From the NCBI RefSeq assembly GCF_013149785.1, contig NZ_JABEZU010000005.1, positions 298,456-362,455 of the forward strand: DNA of 64,000 nt. The letters are read 5' to 3'. Origin of the DNA: Isoptericola halotolerans (GTDB lineage Bacteria; Actinomycetota; Actinomycetes; Actinomycetales; Cellulomonadaceae). How positions within the stretch are numbered: the stretch's first letter is position 1; the number at the start of each line of letters is the position of its first letter. Of the stretch, positions 17,779-25,185 are shown in pieces. Under the pieces are notes generated by a model. That model had not been told where the DNA came from and did no database searches. It saw only the letters and a program-made list of their open reading frames with translations. The position numbers and the translations under genes are program-made.

Positions 17779-18612
17779 TCAGGCGATGACGAGCTCCAGC
17801 ACGCGCGGTCCGCTGCGAGCGGGCGCCTCACCGAGCGTCGCCTCGATCATGCGGTAGCTCAGGCCGGTACCGACCTCGGTGCCGATCACCTCGCCGTCGA
17901 GCTCGCGGGCGGTCGCGAGGAGCCCTTCCGCCGACGACGGCGCCTCGCCCGCACGGCGCAGGAGGTGGCCCGTGAGCACGCCTCGGGTGTGCTTGGCGTT
18001 GTGCGAGACGACGGTGCGCCTCCCTTCGGCCTCCCGCACGACGCGGACGGTGACCCACTCGGCGGCGTGGGGCCCCGTCGTCGCGGGCTTCCAGGCGGCG
18101 AGGTAGGCGGCCGAGCGGCAGTCGACGACGACGTCCCCGGCGGCGCGCTCGTCCAGCGCCGCCGTCAGGTGAGGCCGCCAGGCCGTGGCGAGCTTGCCGA
18201 CGGCGGGCAGGTCGACCCCCATGGACAACCGGTAGGCCGGGATCCGGTCCGTCGGCCTGACGACGCCCCACAGGGCGGAGAAGATGCGGACCGTGTCGCG
18301 GGCGAGGTCCGCCGCCGGGCCGGTCAGATCGGTCAGGCCCGCCGCGGCGTAGAGCACGCCGGTGTAGACGTCGCCCGCGGGCGCGGCCGGCGCGCTGCGC
18401 AGGCCGGCGTTGCGGGAGACCTCGTCGGCCAGCGTCGCGCCCACCTTGAGGACGTCGGTGGCGTCCTGCCTCGCGCTGACGGTCGCCAGGGCGTCCAGGG
18501 CGGCCTCCCGCTGCGCGGTGAGCCCCGGGGCGGTGAGGCTCGACAGGTCGACCGGGGCGCCGTCGTCGGGGGCGGGCGTCTTGCCCTCGGAGGGCGGCAG
18601 GCAGATCAGCAC
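17779..18612 (-). CDS. yaaA: YaaA family peroxide-stress protein
   Basis: A 277-residue member of the YaaA/DUF328 family. It begins with the diagnostic MLICLPPSEGKTP and carries YTGVLYAAAGL and IFSALWGVVRPTDRIPAYRLSM in the middle. It ends with VRVVREAEGRRTVVSHNAKHT-type blocks. In E. coli YaaA limits free iron and DNA damage during peroxide stress. The gene faces the phosphatase gene (convergent, 12-base gap) and diverges from the tautomerase gene. Confidence 0.9.
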   Translation of the reverse strand: MLICLPPSEGKTPAPDDGAPVDLSSLTAPGLTAQREAALDALATVSARQDATDVLKVGATLADEVSRNAGLRSAPAAPAGDVYTGVLYAAAGLTDLTGPAADLARDTVRIFSALWGVVRPTDRIPAYRLSMGVDLPAVGKLATAWRPHLTAALDERAAGDVVVDCRSAAYLAAWKPATTGPHAAEWVTVRVVREAEGRRTVVSHNAKHTRGVLTGHLLRRAGEAPSSAEGLLATARELDGEVIGTEVGTGLSYRMIEATLGEAPARSGPRVLELVIA

Positions 18613-18665
18613 CCGGACACCCTAGGGGAGCGAGCCCGAGAACCGTGCGTCCGTAGGGTGTCCCC

Positions 18666-19049
18666 ATGGCGCAGGTGAAGATCTACGGGAACCGGCCGGT
18701 GTGGGGCGAGCGGCGCGCGGAGGTGTCCGAGGCCGTGCACGCCGCGGTGGTCGGGGCGTGGCAGCTCCCCGCGGACAAGCGGTTCCACCGCTTCGTGCTG
18801 CTCGAGGACGGCGACCTGGTCGCCCCGCGCTCCGACGCGTACCTCGTCATCGAGATCCTGTGCTTCTCCGGGCGTTCCATCGACGCGAAGAAGGCCCTGG
18901 TCCGGGCGATGTACGACGACGTCGCACCTGCGCTGGGGCTGGCCGCCGACGACCTGGAGGTGGTGATCATGGAGAGCCCCCGCGAGAACTGGGGAATCCG
19001 CGGGCACTCCGGTGACGAGCTGGGGCTGACCTACCGGGTGGACGTCTGA
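18666..19049 (+). CDS. Tautomerase family protein
   Basis: A 127-residue protein of the tautomerase (MIF/4-oxalocrotonate tautomerase-like) superfamily, longer than classical 62-residue 4-OT. The pattern RRAEVSEAVHAAVVGAWQLPADKRFHRFV in the reading frame, and the C-terminal VVIMESPRENWGIRG, are typical of the Tautomerase_2 group. Many members have Pro1, but here Met-Ala precedes QVKIYG, so a Pro1-type mechanism is not evident. Divergent from yaaA; followed directly by rnpB. Confidence 0.82.
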   Translation: MAQVKIYGNRPVWGERRAEVSEAVHAAVVGAWQLPADKRFHRFVLLEDGDLVAPRSDAYLVIEILCFSGRSIDAKKALVRAMYDDVAPALGLAADDLEVVIMESPRENWGIRGHSGDELGLTYRVDV

Positions 19050-19067
19050 CGGCAGGTATCCTTGCGG

Positions 19068-19480
19068 GGCGGACGAGTCGGTCGGACGGTCGCGTCGTCG
19101 TTGCTCCTCGGGGTGGCGACGCCGAGGAACGTCCGGGCTCCGAAGGGCAAGGTGGTGGCTAACAGCCACCCGGGGTGACCCGCGGGACAGTGCCACAGAA
19201 AGCAGACCGCCTGCACGCCTCGGCGAGCAGGTAAGGGTGAAACGGTGGTGTAAGAGACCACCAGCGCGGCCGGTGACGGTCGCGGCTCGGTAAACCCCAC
19301 CTGGAGCAAGGTCAGACAGGCTGTGTCTGAGGGCGGCCCGCCCGATTCTCTGACGAGAAGCGCAGCCGGGTAGACCGCTGGAGCCCTGCGGCAACGCAGG
19401 GCCTAGATGGATGACCGTCGCCCGTGTCGGGGAGACCCGGCGCGGGAACAGAACCCGGCGTACAGACCGGCTCGTCCGCC
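19068..19480 (+). ncRNA. rnpB: RNase P RNA, bacterial class A
   Basis: About 413 nt forming the catalytic RNA of RNase P, which matures tRNA 5' ends. Terminal helix P1 pairs CGGACGAGTCGGT near the 5' end with ACCGGCTCGTCCG near the 3' end. Conserved regions include GAGGAACGTCCGGGCTCC (about 19124-19141), ACAGAAAGCAGACCGCC, and GGTAAGGGTGAAACGGTG. TAAACCCCACCTGGAGCAA and AGATGGATGACCG follow, then GAACCCGGCGTACAGACCGG near the 3' end. Ends are set by P1 and are good to a few bases. The 3' 78 nt overlap the end of a convergent gene. Confidence 0.96.
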
Positions 19481-20560
19481 TCGCACGGTCTGTACCGCGG
19501 CTCGATGCCGCTGGGGGTGGCCCAGTCCGCAGAGCGTCCGCAGTGTCTGCCGGGGGCTCGGCTCCTGGCCGTCGCGACGCAGTGCGCGGAGGTAGCGGCG
19601 CCGGTAGACGCGCTGTGCGACCAGGATCAGCGGGAACAGCGCCCGCCAAGCGCCCTGCCCGGCGCGCGTCAGTGAACGCAGTGTCAGGGTCACGGTCCCG
19701 TCGGTGTCGCGCTCGACGATGAACGCCTCCTCGCCGGCGACGGGGTGGCCCTCGAGCGTGCCGTAGGCGAGTGCGACCCGTCGGTCGGTGCTGATCGTCC
19801 CGACGACCTCGACAGGCTCGCGCACCCGAAGCGGACCGACACGTGCGACGAGCCAGGAGCGCTCCCCGCGGTGTGCGGGGTGTCCGGGTGCGAGCCGCGG
19901 ATCGACGGTGAACCCGCTGCGGGTCTTGACCTCCCACGAGAGGACGGCCGCCGAGGCGGACTGCCAGAGGTTCTCGCCGGTGCCCAGCCGGACCGTGCGT
20001 TCGTGTGCGCGCCAGCCGCCGGGTGGCCGCCACTTCACGCTGCCGGGCGCCGTGCCGCCGACGACGTCGTAGCTGAGCTCGCGTCGGCGCAGTCGGTGTT
20101 CCGCGAGCGTCACGAGATCTCCGGCGTCTCCGCCGGCTCGCCCGATGGTGGACCTCACCGCGTGCTCCTCGGCCGGGGTGAGCGCGAAGGCGGTGCTGGT
20201 GCCGGTGTCGTCCGCGTTCCAGATGGGCGCCCCTCGGGTGCTGAGTCCCGTGCACGCGATGCTGAACGGCGCGAGCGCGAGGGCGATGTCGAGGTCCTCC
20301 TGGAGGCCGGGGTCCAGGGCGAGGGAGGTGCTGGCGCGGCGCTTCGCCGTGAGGCGCCGCTCGGCCAGCCGGACGGCCTCGCGGACGTCCGTCGGCCACG
20401 CCTCGTCCGAGAGGACGTCGACCTCGATGCTGGCCAGACGGCTCCGCGCTGCCACCAGCGCGCCCCTGATCGCCGCTTCGGTGGTCGCACGGTCGGCGCC
20501 GTCACCCACGCAGAACCAGCGTGCGCCGGTGTCGTCCGTCGTCGGTTGCACGCGGCACAT
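19403..20560 (-). CDS. DUF1990 family protein with extra N-terminal region
   Basis: A 385-residue protein. Residues 155-328 are a DUF1990 domain, with ELSYDVVGGTAPGSVKWRPP near 161, VRLGTGENLWQSA, and ALAYGTLEGHPVAGEEAFIV near 264. Residues 1-150 belong to no family I recognise, and residues 329-385 look like an Arg-rich extension. The final 26 codons lie antisense inside rnpB. Either the gene lost its native stop and now reads into rnpB, or the tail is a lineage oddity. DUF1990 has no established function. Confidence 0.75.
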   Translation of the reverse strand: MCRVQPTTDDTGARWFCVGDGADRATTEAAIRGALVAARSRLASIEVDVLSDEAWPTDVREAVRLAERRLTAKRRASTSLALDPGLQEDLDIALALAPFSIACTGLSTRGAPIWNADDTGTSTAFALTPAEEHAVRSTIGRAGGDAGDLVTLAEHRLRRRELSYDVVGGTAPGSVKWRPPGGWRAHERTVRLGTGENLWQSASAAVLSWEVKTRSGFTVDPRLAPGHPAHRGERSWLVARVGPLRVREPVEVVGTISTDRRVALAYGTLEGHPVAGEEAFIVERDTDGTVTLTLRSLTRAGQGAWRALFPLILVAQRVYRRRYLRALRRDGQEPSPRQTLRTLCGLGHPQRHRAAVQTVRGGRAGLYAGFCSRAGSPRHGRRSSI

Positions 20561-20614
20561 CCTGCCGCACTGCCCGGGACGGCGGCGCCGCCTCGGCGGC
20601 TATACCGTCCTGTC

Positions 20615-21202
20615 ATGGGAGTGCTCACCGTCCGCCCGGCCGACGAGGTGCCGTTCGACGACGTCCAGACGGTGCTCGGCCGGTCGGCCGCGGGCCAGTG
20701 CCAGTGCCAGCGTCAGGTGCTCGGCGACGGCCTCTGGTGGCACATGCCCGTGGAGGAGCGCAGGATGCGGCTCGCGGACCAGGTCGGCGGGGACGGTCCC
20801 GCACCCGGCGGGATCGTCGCGTTCGACGACGACGAGCCGGTCGGGTGGGTCGCCGTCGGGCCGCGCCCGACGTACCGCCGGTACTACGGCCGCAGCCCGG
20901 TGGTGTGGTCGGGCCGCGACGAGGACCGCGAGGACGACTCCGTGTGGGCCGTGGCCTGCTTCGTGGTCCGCGCGGGGTCCCGGGGTCAGGGGCTGACCTA
21001 CGAGCTCGCGCAGGCGGCCGTCGACCTGTCGCGGTCGCGGGGTGCCACGGCGCTGGAGGGCTACCCGATCGTCGCGCGGGACGGGGGAGAGGTCGTCTGG
21101 GACGAGGCGAGCGTCGGTACGCCCCAGGTGTTCGCCGCAGCGGGCCTGGAGACGATCAGTGCGCCCACGCCACGGCGCCGGGTCATGCGGATCGACTTCT
21201 GA
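20615..21202 (+). CDS. GNAT family N-acetyltransferase
   Basis: A 195-residue acetyltransferase of a GNAT subgroup. Near residue 30 is an odd AAGQCQCQRQ segment, followed by an MPVEERRMRLADQV helix. The acetyl-CoA site is in CFVVRAGSRGQGLTYELAQAAV, where G-x-G-x-T replaces the usual RGxGxG. The C terminus (PQVFAAAGLETI) is typical for GNATs that modify small molecules. ATG 20615 starts the domain; the long upstream frame is antisense to the DUF1990 gene. Substrate unknown. Confidence 0.82.
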   Translation: MGVLTVRPADEVPFDDVQTVLGRSAAGQCQCQRQVLGDGLWWHMPVEERRMRLADQVGGDGPAPGGIVAFDDDEPVGWVAVGPRPTYRRYYGRSPVVWSGRDEDREDDSVWAVACFVVRAGSRGQGLTYELAQAAVDLSRSRGATALEGYPIVARDGGEVVWDEASVGTPQVFAAAGLETISAPTPRRRVMRIDF

Positions 21203-21399
21203 GTCCCGGGCCTGGAGGGTGCTCAGGGCGCCTCGATCCCGGGCCGGCAAGTGAAGATTTGGTCAAGTCTGTCTCACCGGGTCTTCTCCGCCGGGGAGTC
21301 CTGGTGTAAGTTGGCGCCATCGCGACAACGTGGTCGCGTGTCCTGATCGCCGGTGCCGCACCGTGGCACGCAGGGGGCGTTGACTCCAGGGACGAAGGT

Positions 21400-21729
21400 G
21401 TGACAGTGGCTCTCACCAGTGAGGTACGGGTCGGCGGGATCGCTCTGACCGAGCACCCGTCGGTGAGCGTTGTGACGATGTGGGGCGAGATCGACATCGC
21501 CCTGCGCAACCAGGCCTCGGCAGCACTTGCCGGGGCGTTCCAGCGAGACCTGCCCATCGTCGTGGACACGTCCGCCGTGACGTTCATCGACTCGGCGGGC
21601 ATCGCCTTCCTCGTCCAGATCTGCCGCATCGGGCAGGACGAGGGTCTCAAGGTCTCGCTGCACGATCCTCCCGCCGCCATCCGTCAGACGCTGCGCACGC
21701 TCGAGCTCGACTCGCTCGTCGCACGCTGA
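21400..21729 (+). CDS. STAS domain anti-sigma-factor antagonist
   Basis: A 109-residue single STAS domain like SpoIIAA/RsbV, which binds and releases anti-sigma kinases. The phospho-acceptor serine is S65 in TFIDSAGIAFLVQICR, preceded by the strand PIVVDTSAV. GTG 21400 is taken as start; GTG two codons later is also possible. No anti-sigma kinase or sigma factor is adjacent, so this is an orphan and its partner must lie elsewhere. A strong palindromic terminator follows at 21735. Confidence 0.87.
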   Translation: MTVALTSEVRVGGIALTEHPSVSVVTMWGEIDIALRNQASAALAGAFQRDLPIVVDTSAVTFIDSAGIAFLVQICRIGQDEGLKVSLHDPPAAIRQTLRTLELDSLVAR

Positions 21730-21734
21730 CCGAC

Positions 21735-21768
21735 CGGTGCCGACCACGCGATCGCGTGGTCGGCACCG
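21735..21768. terminator. Palindromic bidirectional terminator
   Basis: A 34-base perfect palindrome whose arms read CGGTGCCGACCACGCGA and its complement. It sits six bases after the STAS stop and 28 bases from the end of the convergent ppgK gene, so it can stop transcription in both directions. Confidence 0.8.
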
Positions 21769-21795
21769 CCATGTCCGGACCGTCGGGCGGACCGG

Positions 21796-22560
21796 TCAGT
21801 GCGGCCTCGCCGCCAGCGACGCCGCACCGACGATGCCGGCTCGGTTGCGCAGGTTCGCGGGGATGATGTCGGCCCGCAGGTCGAGCAGCGGCAGGAACTT
21901 CTCGTGGTGCTTGCTGACCCCGCCGCCGACGACGATCAGGTCGGGGGAGAGCAGCATCTCCACCGTCTCGAAGTAGCGCTGGAGCCTCTTCGCCCACTTC
22001 TCCCAGCTCAGGTCCTCGCGGTCCCGGGCCGAGTCGGCGGCCTTGTGCTCGGCGTCGTGCCCGTCGATCTCCAGATGTCCCAGCTCGGTGTTGGGCACGA
22101 GCGCGCCGTCGACCAGCAGCGCCGACCCGATTCCGGTGCCGAGGGTCGCCACGAGCACCACGCCCTCGCGCCCCTGCGCCGCCCCGTACCGCTGCTCGCC
22201 GACGCCGGCCGCGTCGGCGTCGTTGACCGCCACGGCCTCGTGACCGGTCGCCTCACGCACGAGCGCAGGCAGGTCCACGCCCTTCCACGACTTGTGCAGG
22301 TTCGCGATGAAGCGGACGACGCCGTGGTCCAGCGGGGCGGGGAAGGCGACGCCGACCGGGGCGTCGTCGGGCAGGTCGAAGCCGTCGACGAGCTCACCGA
22401 GGATCTCTCCCACGGCCTCCGGTGTCGACTTCTCGGGCGTGCGGATCCGTTGCCGCTCGGCGGTGAACTCCCCGGTCGACAGGTCGACCGGGGCGCCCTT
22501 GATCCCGGACCCGCCGACGTCGATGCCGAACGCCACCCGGTGCTCTCGTTGCTCAGCCAT
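21796..22560 (-). CDS. ppgK: Polyphosphate glucokinase
   Basis: A 254-residue ROK-family kinase that phosphorylates glucose using polyphosphate (or ATP). It begins [20 protein letters not shown] (phosphate-binding loop). [17 protein letters not shown] and [21 protein letters not shown] follow, with the active-site EIDGHDAE region, and [16 protein letters not shown] comes late. These blocks are characteristic of actinobacterial PpgK. ATG 22560 is used; upstream in-frame ATGs at 22569 and 22590 lack better ribosome sites. Divergent from the small 67-residue gene. Confidence 0.93.
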   Translation of the reverse strand: MAEQREHRVAFGIDVGGSGIKGAPVDLSTGEFTAERQRIRTPEKSTPEAVGEILGELVDGFDLPDDAPVGVAFPAPLDHGVVRFIANLHKSWKGVDLPALVREATGHEAVAVNDADAAGVGEQRYGAAQGREGVVLVATLGTGIGSALLVDGALVPNTELGHLEIDGHDAEHKAADSARDREDLSWEKWAKRLQRYFETVEMLLSPDLIVVGGGVSKHHEKFLPLLDLRADIIPANLRNRAGIVGAASLAARPH

Positions 22561-22588
22561 GGGCACCATCTTGGTGCAGGATCGAGTC

Positions 22589-22792
22589 ATGAGCGAGAAC
22601 AGCCCACGTCAGGTGACGTACTGGTACAACACCAGGACCGGCGAGGTCGAGGAGTCGGACCGCAAGTCGTCCTGGAAACACCGCATGGGGCCCTACCCCA
22701 CCCGGGAGGAGGCCGCGCGCGCCCTCGACACCGCGTCGAGCCGCAACGAGGACTGGGAGGAGGAAGACGCCGACTGGCGCGACCAGGGGTGA
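22589..22792 (+). CDS. Small conserved protein, SPOR-like
   Basis: A 67-residue acidic protein with the pattern [18 protein letters not shown], then [16 protein letters not shown]. This resembles the small actinobacterial proteins labelled SPOR-domain-like (YxNxxTGEVE... GPYxTxEEA). There is no signal peptide or membrane segment, and the C terminus is Asp/Glu/Trp-rich. ATG 22589 lies in the divergent gap with ppgK. Function unknown. Confidence 0.75.
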   Translation: MSENSPRQVTYWYNTRTGEVEESDRKSSWKHRMGPYPTREEAARALDTASSRNEDWEEEDADWRDQG

Positions 22793-22802
22793 GGGGCGAC
22801 CG

Positions 22803-23705
22803 TCACTGCCCGAACGAGTGCTCCGCCGCGGGGAAGGCGCCCGAGCGCACCTCGTCGGCGAAGTCCGCTGCCGCCTGCTGCAGCGCACGCCCCAGCTCTG
22901 CGTAGCGACGGGCGAACCGTGGTGACCAGTCCGTCATCCCGGCCATGTCGGTCCACACCAGCACCTGGCCGTCGACGTGCGTGCCGGCGCCGATCCCGAT
23001 CGTGGGGATCTGCAGGAACTCGGTGATCCTCTCCGCGACCTCCACCGGGACCATCTCCAGCACGACGGCCACCGCCCCGGCCTCCTGGACGGCCAGGGCG
23101 TCCTGGCTCAGCTCCTCGGCGCCGTCGTCCCCGCGGCCCTGCACCCGGGGACCGCCCAGGGAGTTCTCCGCCTGCGGCGTGTAACCGAGGTGACCGACCA
23201 CCGGGATACCGGCGTCGGTGATCGCGCGGATCTGAGCCGCCGTCCGCCGTCCGCCCTCGAGCTTGACCGCGGACGCGCCGGTCTCCTTCATCACCCGGAC
23301 GGCCGAGGCGAGAGCCTGTTCCGGCCCGGACTCGTAGGTGCCGAAGGGCAGGTCGACGACGACGAAGGCGCGCCGCGTCGCCGAGGCGACCGCGCGTCCC
23401 GCGCGGACCATGTCGTCCAGCGTGACCGGCAGCGTGGTGGCGTGCCCCAGCATCGTGTTGCCGATCGAGTCGCCCACCAGGAGCGTGTCGATGCCTGCGG
23501 CGTCGAACAGGGCCGCGGTGGGCGCGTCGTAGGCGGTGAGCATCGTGATCCGCTCGCCCCGCTCCTTGGCCTGCCGCAGGTGGTGGACCCGTACGCGCCG
23601 CGCGCCACCGGCGATGCCGGCGGCCGCGTCACCGTCAGGGGTGACCGACCTCACACCGGCTCCGGAAGGGCTCTGGGGGGAAGGGTCCTGGCTCGTGGTT
23701 GCCAT
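22803..23705 (-). CDS. panB: 3-methyl-2-oxobutanoate hydroxymethyltransferase
   Basis: A 300-residue enzyme making ketopantoate from 2-oxoisovalerate and methylene-tetrahydrofolate, the first step of pantothenate (CoA) synthesis. Family blocks are clear: ITMLTAYDAPTAALFDAAG, LLVGDSIGNTMLGH (metal and substrate), KLEGGR, HLGYTPQ, LEMVP and GIGAG near residue 240. ATG 23705 leaves an unstructured tail of about 40 residues before the barrel. panC and panD are not nearby. The ketoacid product could in principle be carried by BASS transporters, but the BASS gene here is 19 kb away. Confidence 0.94.
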   Translation of the reverse strand: MATTSQDPSPQSPSGAGVRSVTPDGDAAAGIAGGARRVRVHHLRQAKERGERITMLTAYDAPTAALFDAAGIDTLLVGDSIGNTMLGHATTLPVTLDDMVRAGRAVASATRRAFVVVDLPFGTYESGPEQALASAVRVMKETGASAVKLEGGRRTAAQIRAITDAGIPVVGHLGYTPQAENSLGGPRVQGRGDDGAEELSQDALAVQEAGAVAVVLEMVPVEVAERITEFLQIPTIGIGAGTHVDGQVLVWTDMAGMTDWSPRFARRYAELGRALQQAAADFADEVRSGAFPAAEHSFGQ

Positions 23706-23812
23706 GGTCGATAGCGTAGGCGACAGCCGGGTGGGACCTCGTCTCGCGTCCGGTCGACGGCGCCGGAGCGGTGCGTCACCCACGGTTAACAGGTATCGGG
23801 CAGGATGGGGTC

Positions 23813-25150
23813 ATGGACAGGCAGCAGGAGTTCGTTCTCCGCACGGTCGAGGAGCGCGACATCCGCTTCATCCGTCTCTGGTTCACCGACGTGCTGGGGG
23901 TGCTCAAGTCGGTCGCGGTCGCACCTGCCGAGCTCGAGCAGGCCTTCGTCGAGGGCATCGGGTTCGACGGCAGCTCGATCGAGGGGCTGACGCGGGTCTA
24001 CGAGGCGGACATGATCGCCAAGCCCGACCCGACCACCTTCCAGGTGCTGCCCTGGCGTGGCGAGCGCCACGGCACGGGACGGATGTTCTGCGACATCCTG
24101 ACGCCGGAGGGCGAGCCGTCTCTCGCCGACTCGCGCAACGTCCTCAAGCGGCAGCTCGCCAAGGCCAGCGACAAGGGCTTCACCTTCTACACGCATCCCG
24201 AGGTGGAGTTCTACCTCTTCAACCAGATGTCCTCCAGCGACCAGCCGCTCCAGCCGGTGGACGACGGCGGCTACTTCGACCACCTGGCCCGTGGCAGCAC
24301 GCACGACTTCCGCCGTGCCGCCATCACCATGCTCGAGTCGATGGGCATCTCGGTGGAGTTCTCCCACCACGAGGCCGGTCCGGGGCAGAACGAGATCGAC
24401 CTGCGCTACGCCGATGCGCTGACGACCGCCGACAACCTCATGACCTTCCGCACGGTGGTCAAGGAGGTGGCGCTCGAGCAGGGAGTGTTCGCGTCGTTCA
24501 TGCCCAAGCCGCTGGCCGACCAGCCGGGCTCGGGCATGCACACGCACATGTCGCTCTTCGAGGAGGACCACAACGCCTTCCACGAGCCGGGCGCGCAGTT
24601 CGAGCTGTCCAAGACCGGGCGTCAGTTCATCGCCGGGCTCCTCGTGCACGCCGGCGAGATCACCGCGGTGACGAACCAGCACGTGAACTCGTACAAGCGG
24701 CTCTGGGGCGGCGCCGAGGCGCCCAGCTACATCTGCTGGGGGCACAACAACCGGTCCGCGCTCGTGCGCGTGCCGATGTACAAGCCGGGCAAGGGCAACT
24801 CCTCGCGGGTCGAGTACCGGGCGCTGGACTCCGCCGCCAACCCCTACCTGGCGTTCGCCGTGCTGCTGGCGGCCGGTCTCAAGGGCATCGAGGAGGGCTA
24901 CGAGCTCCCGGAGGCCACCGAGGACGACGTCTGGGAGCTGACCGGTTCCGAGCGCCGCGCGCTCGGTATCGCCCCGCTGCCGGACTCGCTCGACGAGGCC
25001 ATCGAGCTCATGGAGTCCTCCGAGCTCGTGGCCGAGACGCTCGGCGAGCACGTCTTCGACTACGTGCTGCGCAACAAGCGCAACGAGTGGGACGCCTACC
25101 GCGCACAGGTCACGCCGTACGAGCTGCGGACCTCGCTGCAGTTCCTCTGA
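23813..25150 (+). CDS. glnA2: Glutamine synthetase-like GlnA2
   Basis: A 445-residue type I glutamine synthetase fold (cytosolic). It has the beta-Grasp part FIRLWFTDVLGVLKSVAV, GFDGSSIEGL, metal ligands in HPEVEFYLF and HHEAGPGQNEIDLRY, and KPLADQPGSGMHTHMSL. At the position of the adenylylated tyrosine of GlnA1 it has tryptophan (W374, DDVWELTGSE), so it should escape GlnE control. Actinobacterial GlnA2-type proteins may be glutamine or gamma-glutamylpolyamine synthetases. It lies 35 bases before glnE on the same strand, as in mycobacteria. Confidence 0.9.
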   Translation: MDRQQEFVLRTVEERDIRFIRLWFTDVLGVLKSVAVAPAELEQAFVEGIGFDGSSIEGLTRVYEADMIAKPDPTTFQVLPWRGERHGTGRMFCDILTPEGEPSLADSRNVLKRQLAKASDKGFTFYTHPEVEFYLFNQMSSSDQPLQPVDDGGYFDHLARGSTHDFRRAAITMLESMGISVEFSHHEAGPGQNEIDLRYADALTTADNLMTFRTVVKEVALEQGVFASFMPKPLADQPGSGMHTHMSLFEEDHNAFHEPGAQFELSKTGRQFIAGLLVHAGEITAVTNQHVNSYKRLWGGAEAPSYICWGHNNRSALVRVPMYKPGKGNSSRVEYRALDSAANPYLAFAVLLAAGLKGIEEGYELPEATEDDVWELTGSERRALGIAPLPDSLDEAIELMESSELVAETLGEHVFDYVLRNKRNEWDAYRAQVTPYELRTSLQFL

Positions 25151-25185
25151 TCCGTGGTGAGGCCCGGGGCGGCTAGGGTCGGGAC

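Noticed and set aside
19020..19066. Promoter for rnpB (TATCCT at about 19057-19062)
   Set aside because: The -10-like element is plausible, but no -35 with acceptable spacing was found, so it was not listed as a feature.
21203..21260. Repeated CCCGGGCC motifs after the acetyltransferase gene as a terminator
   Set aside because: The copies are in direct orientation and do not form a convincing stem.
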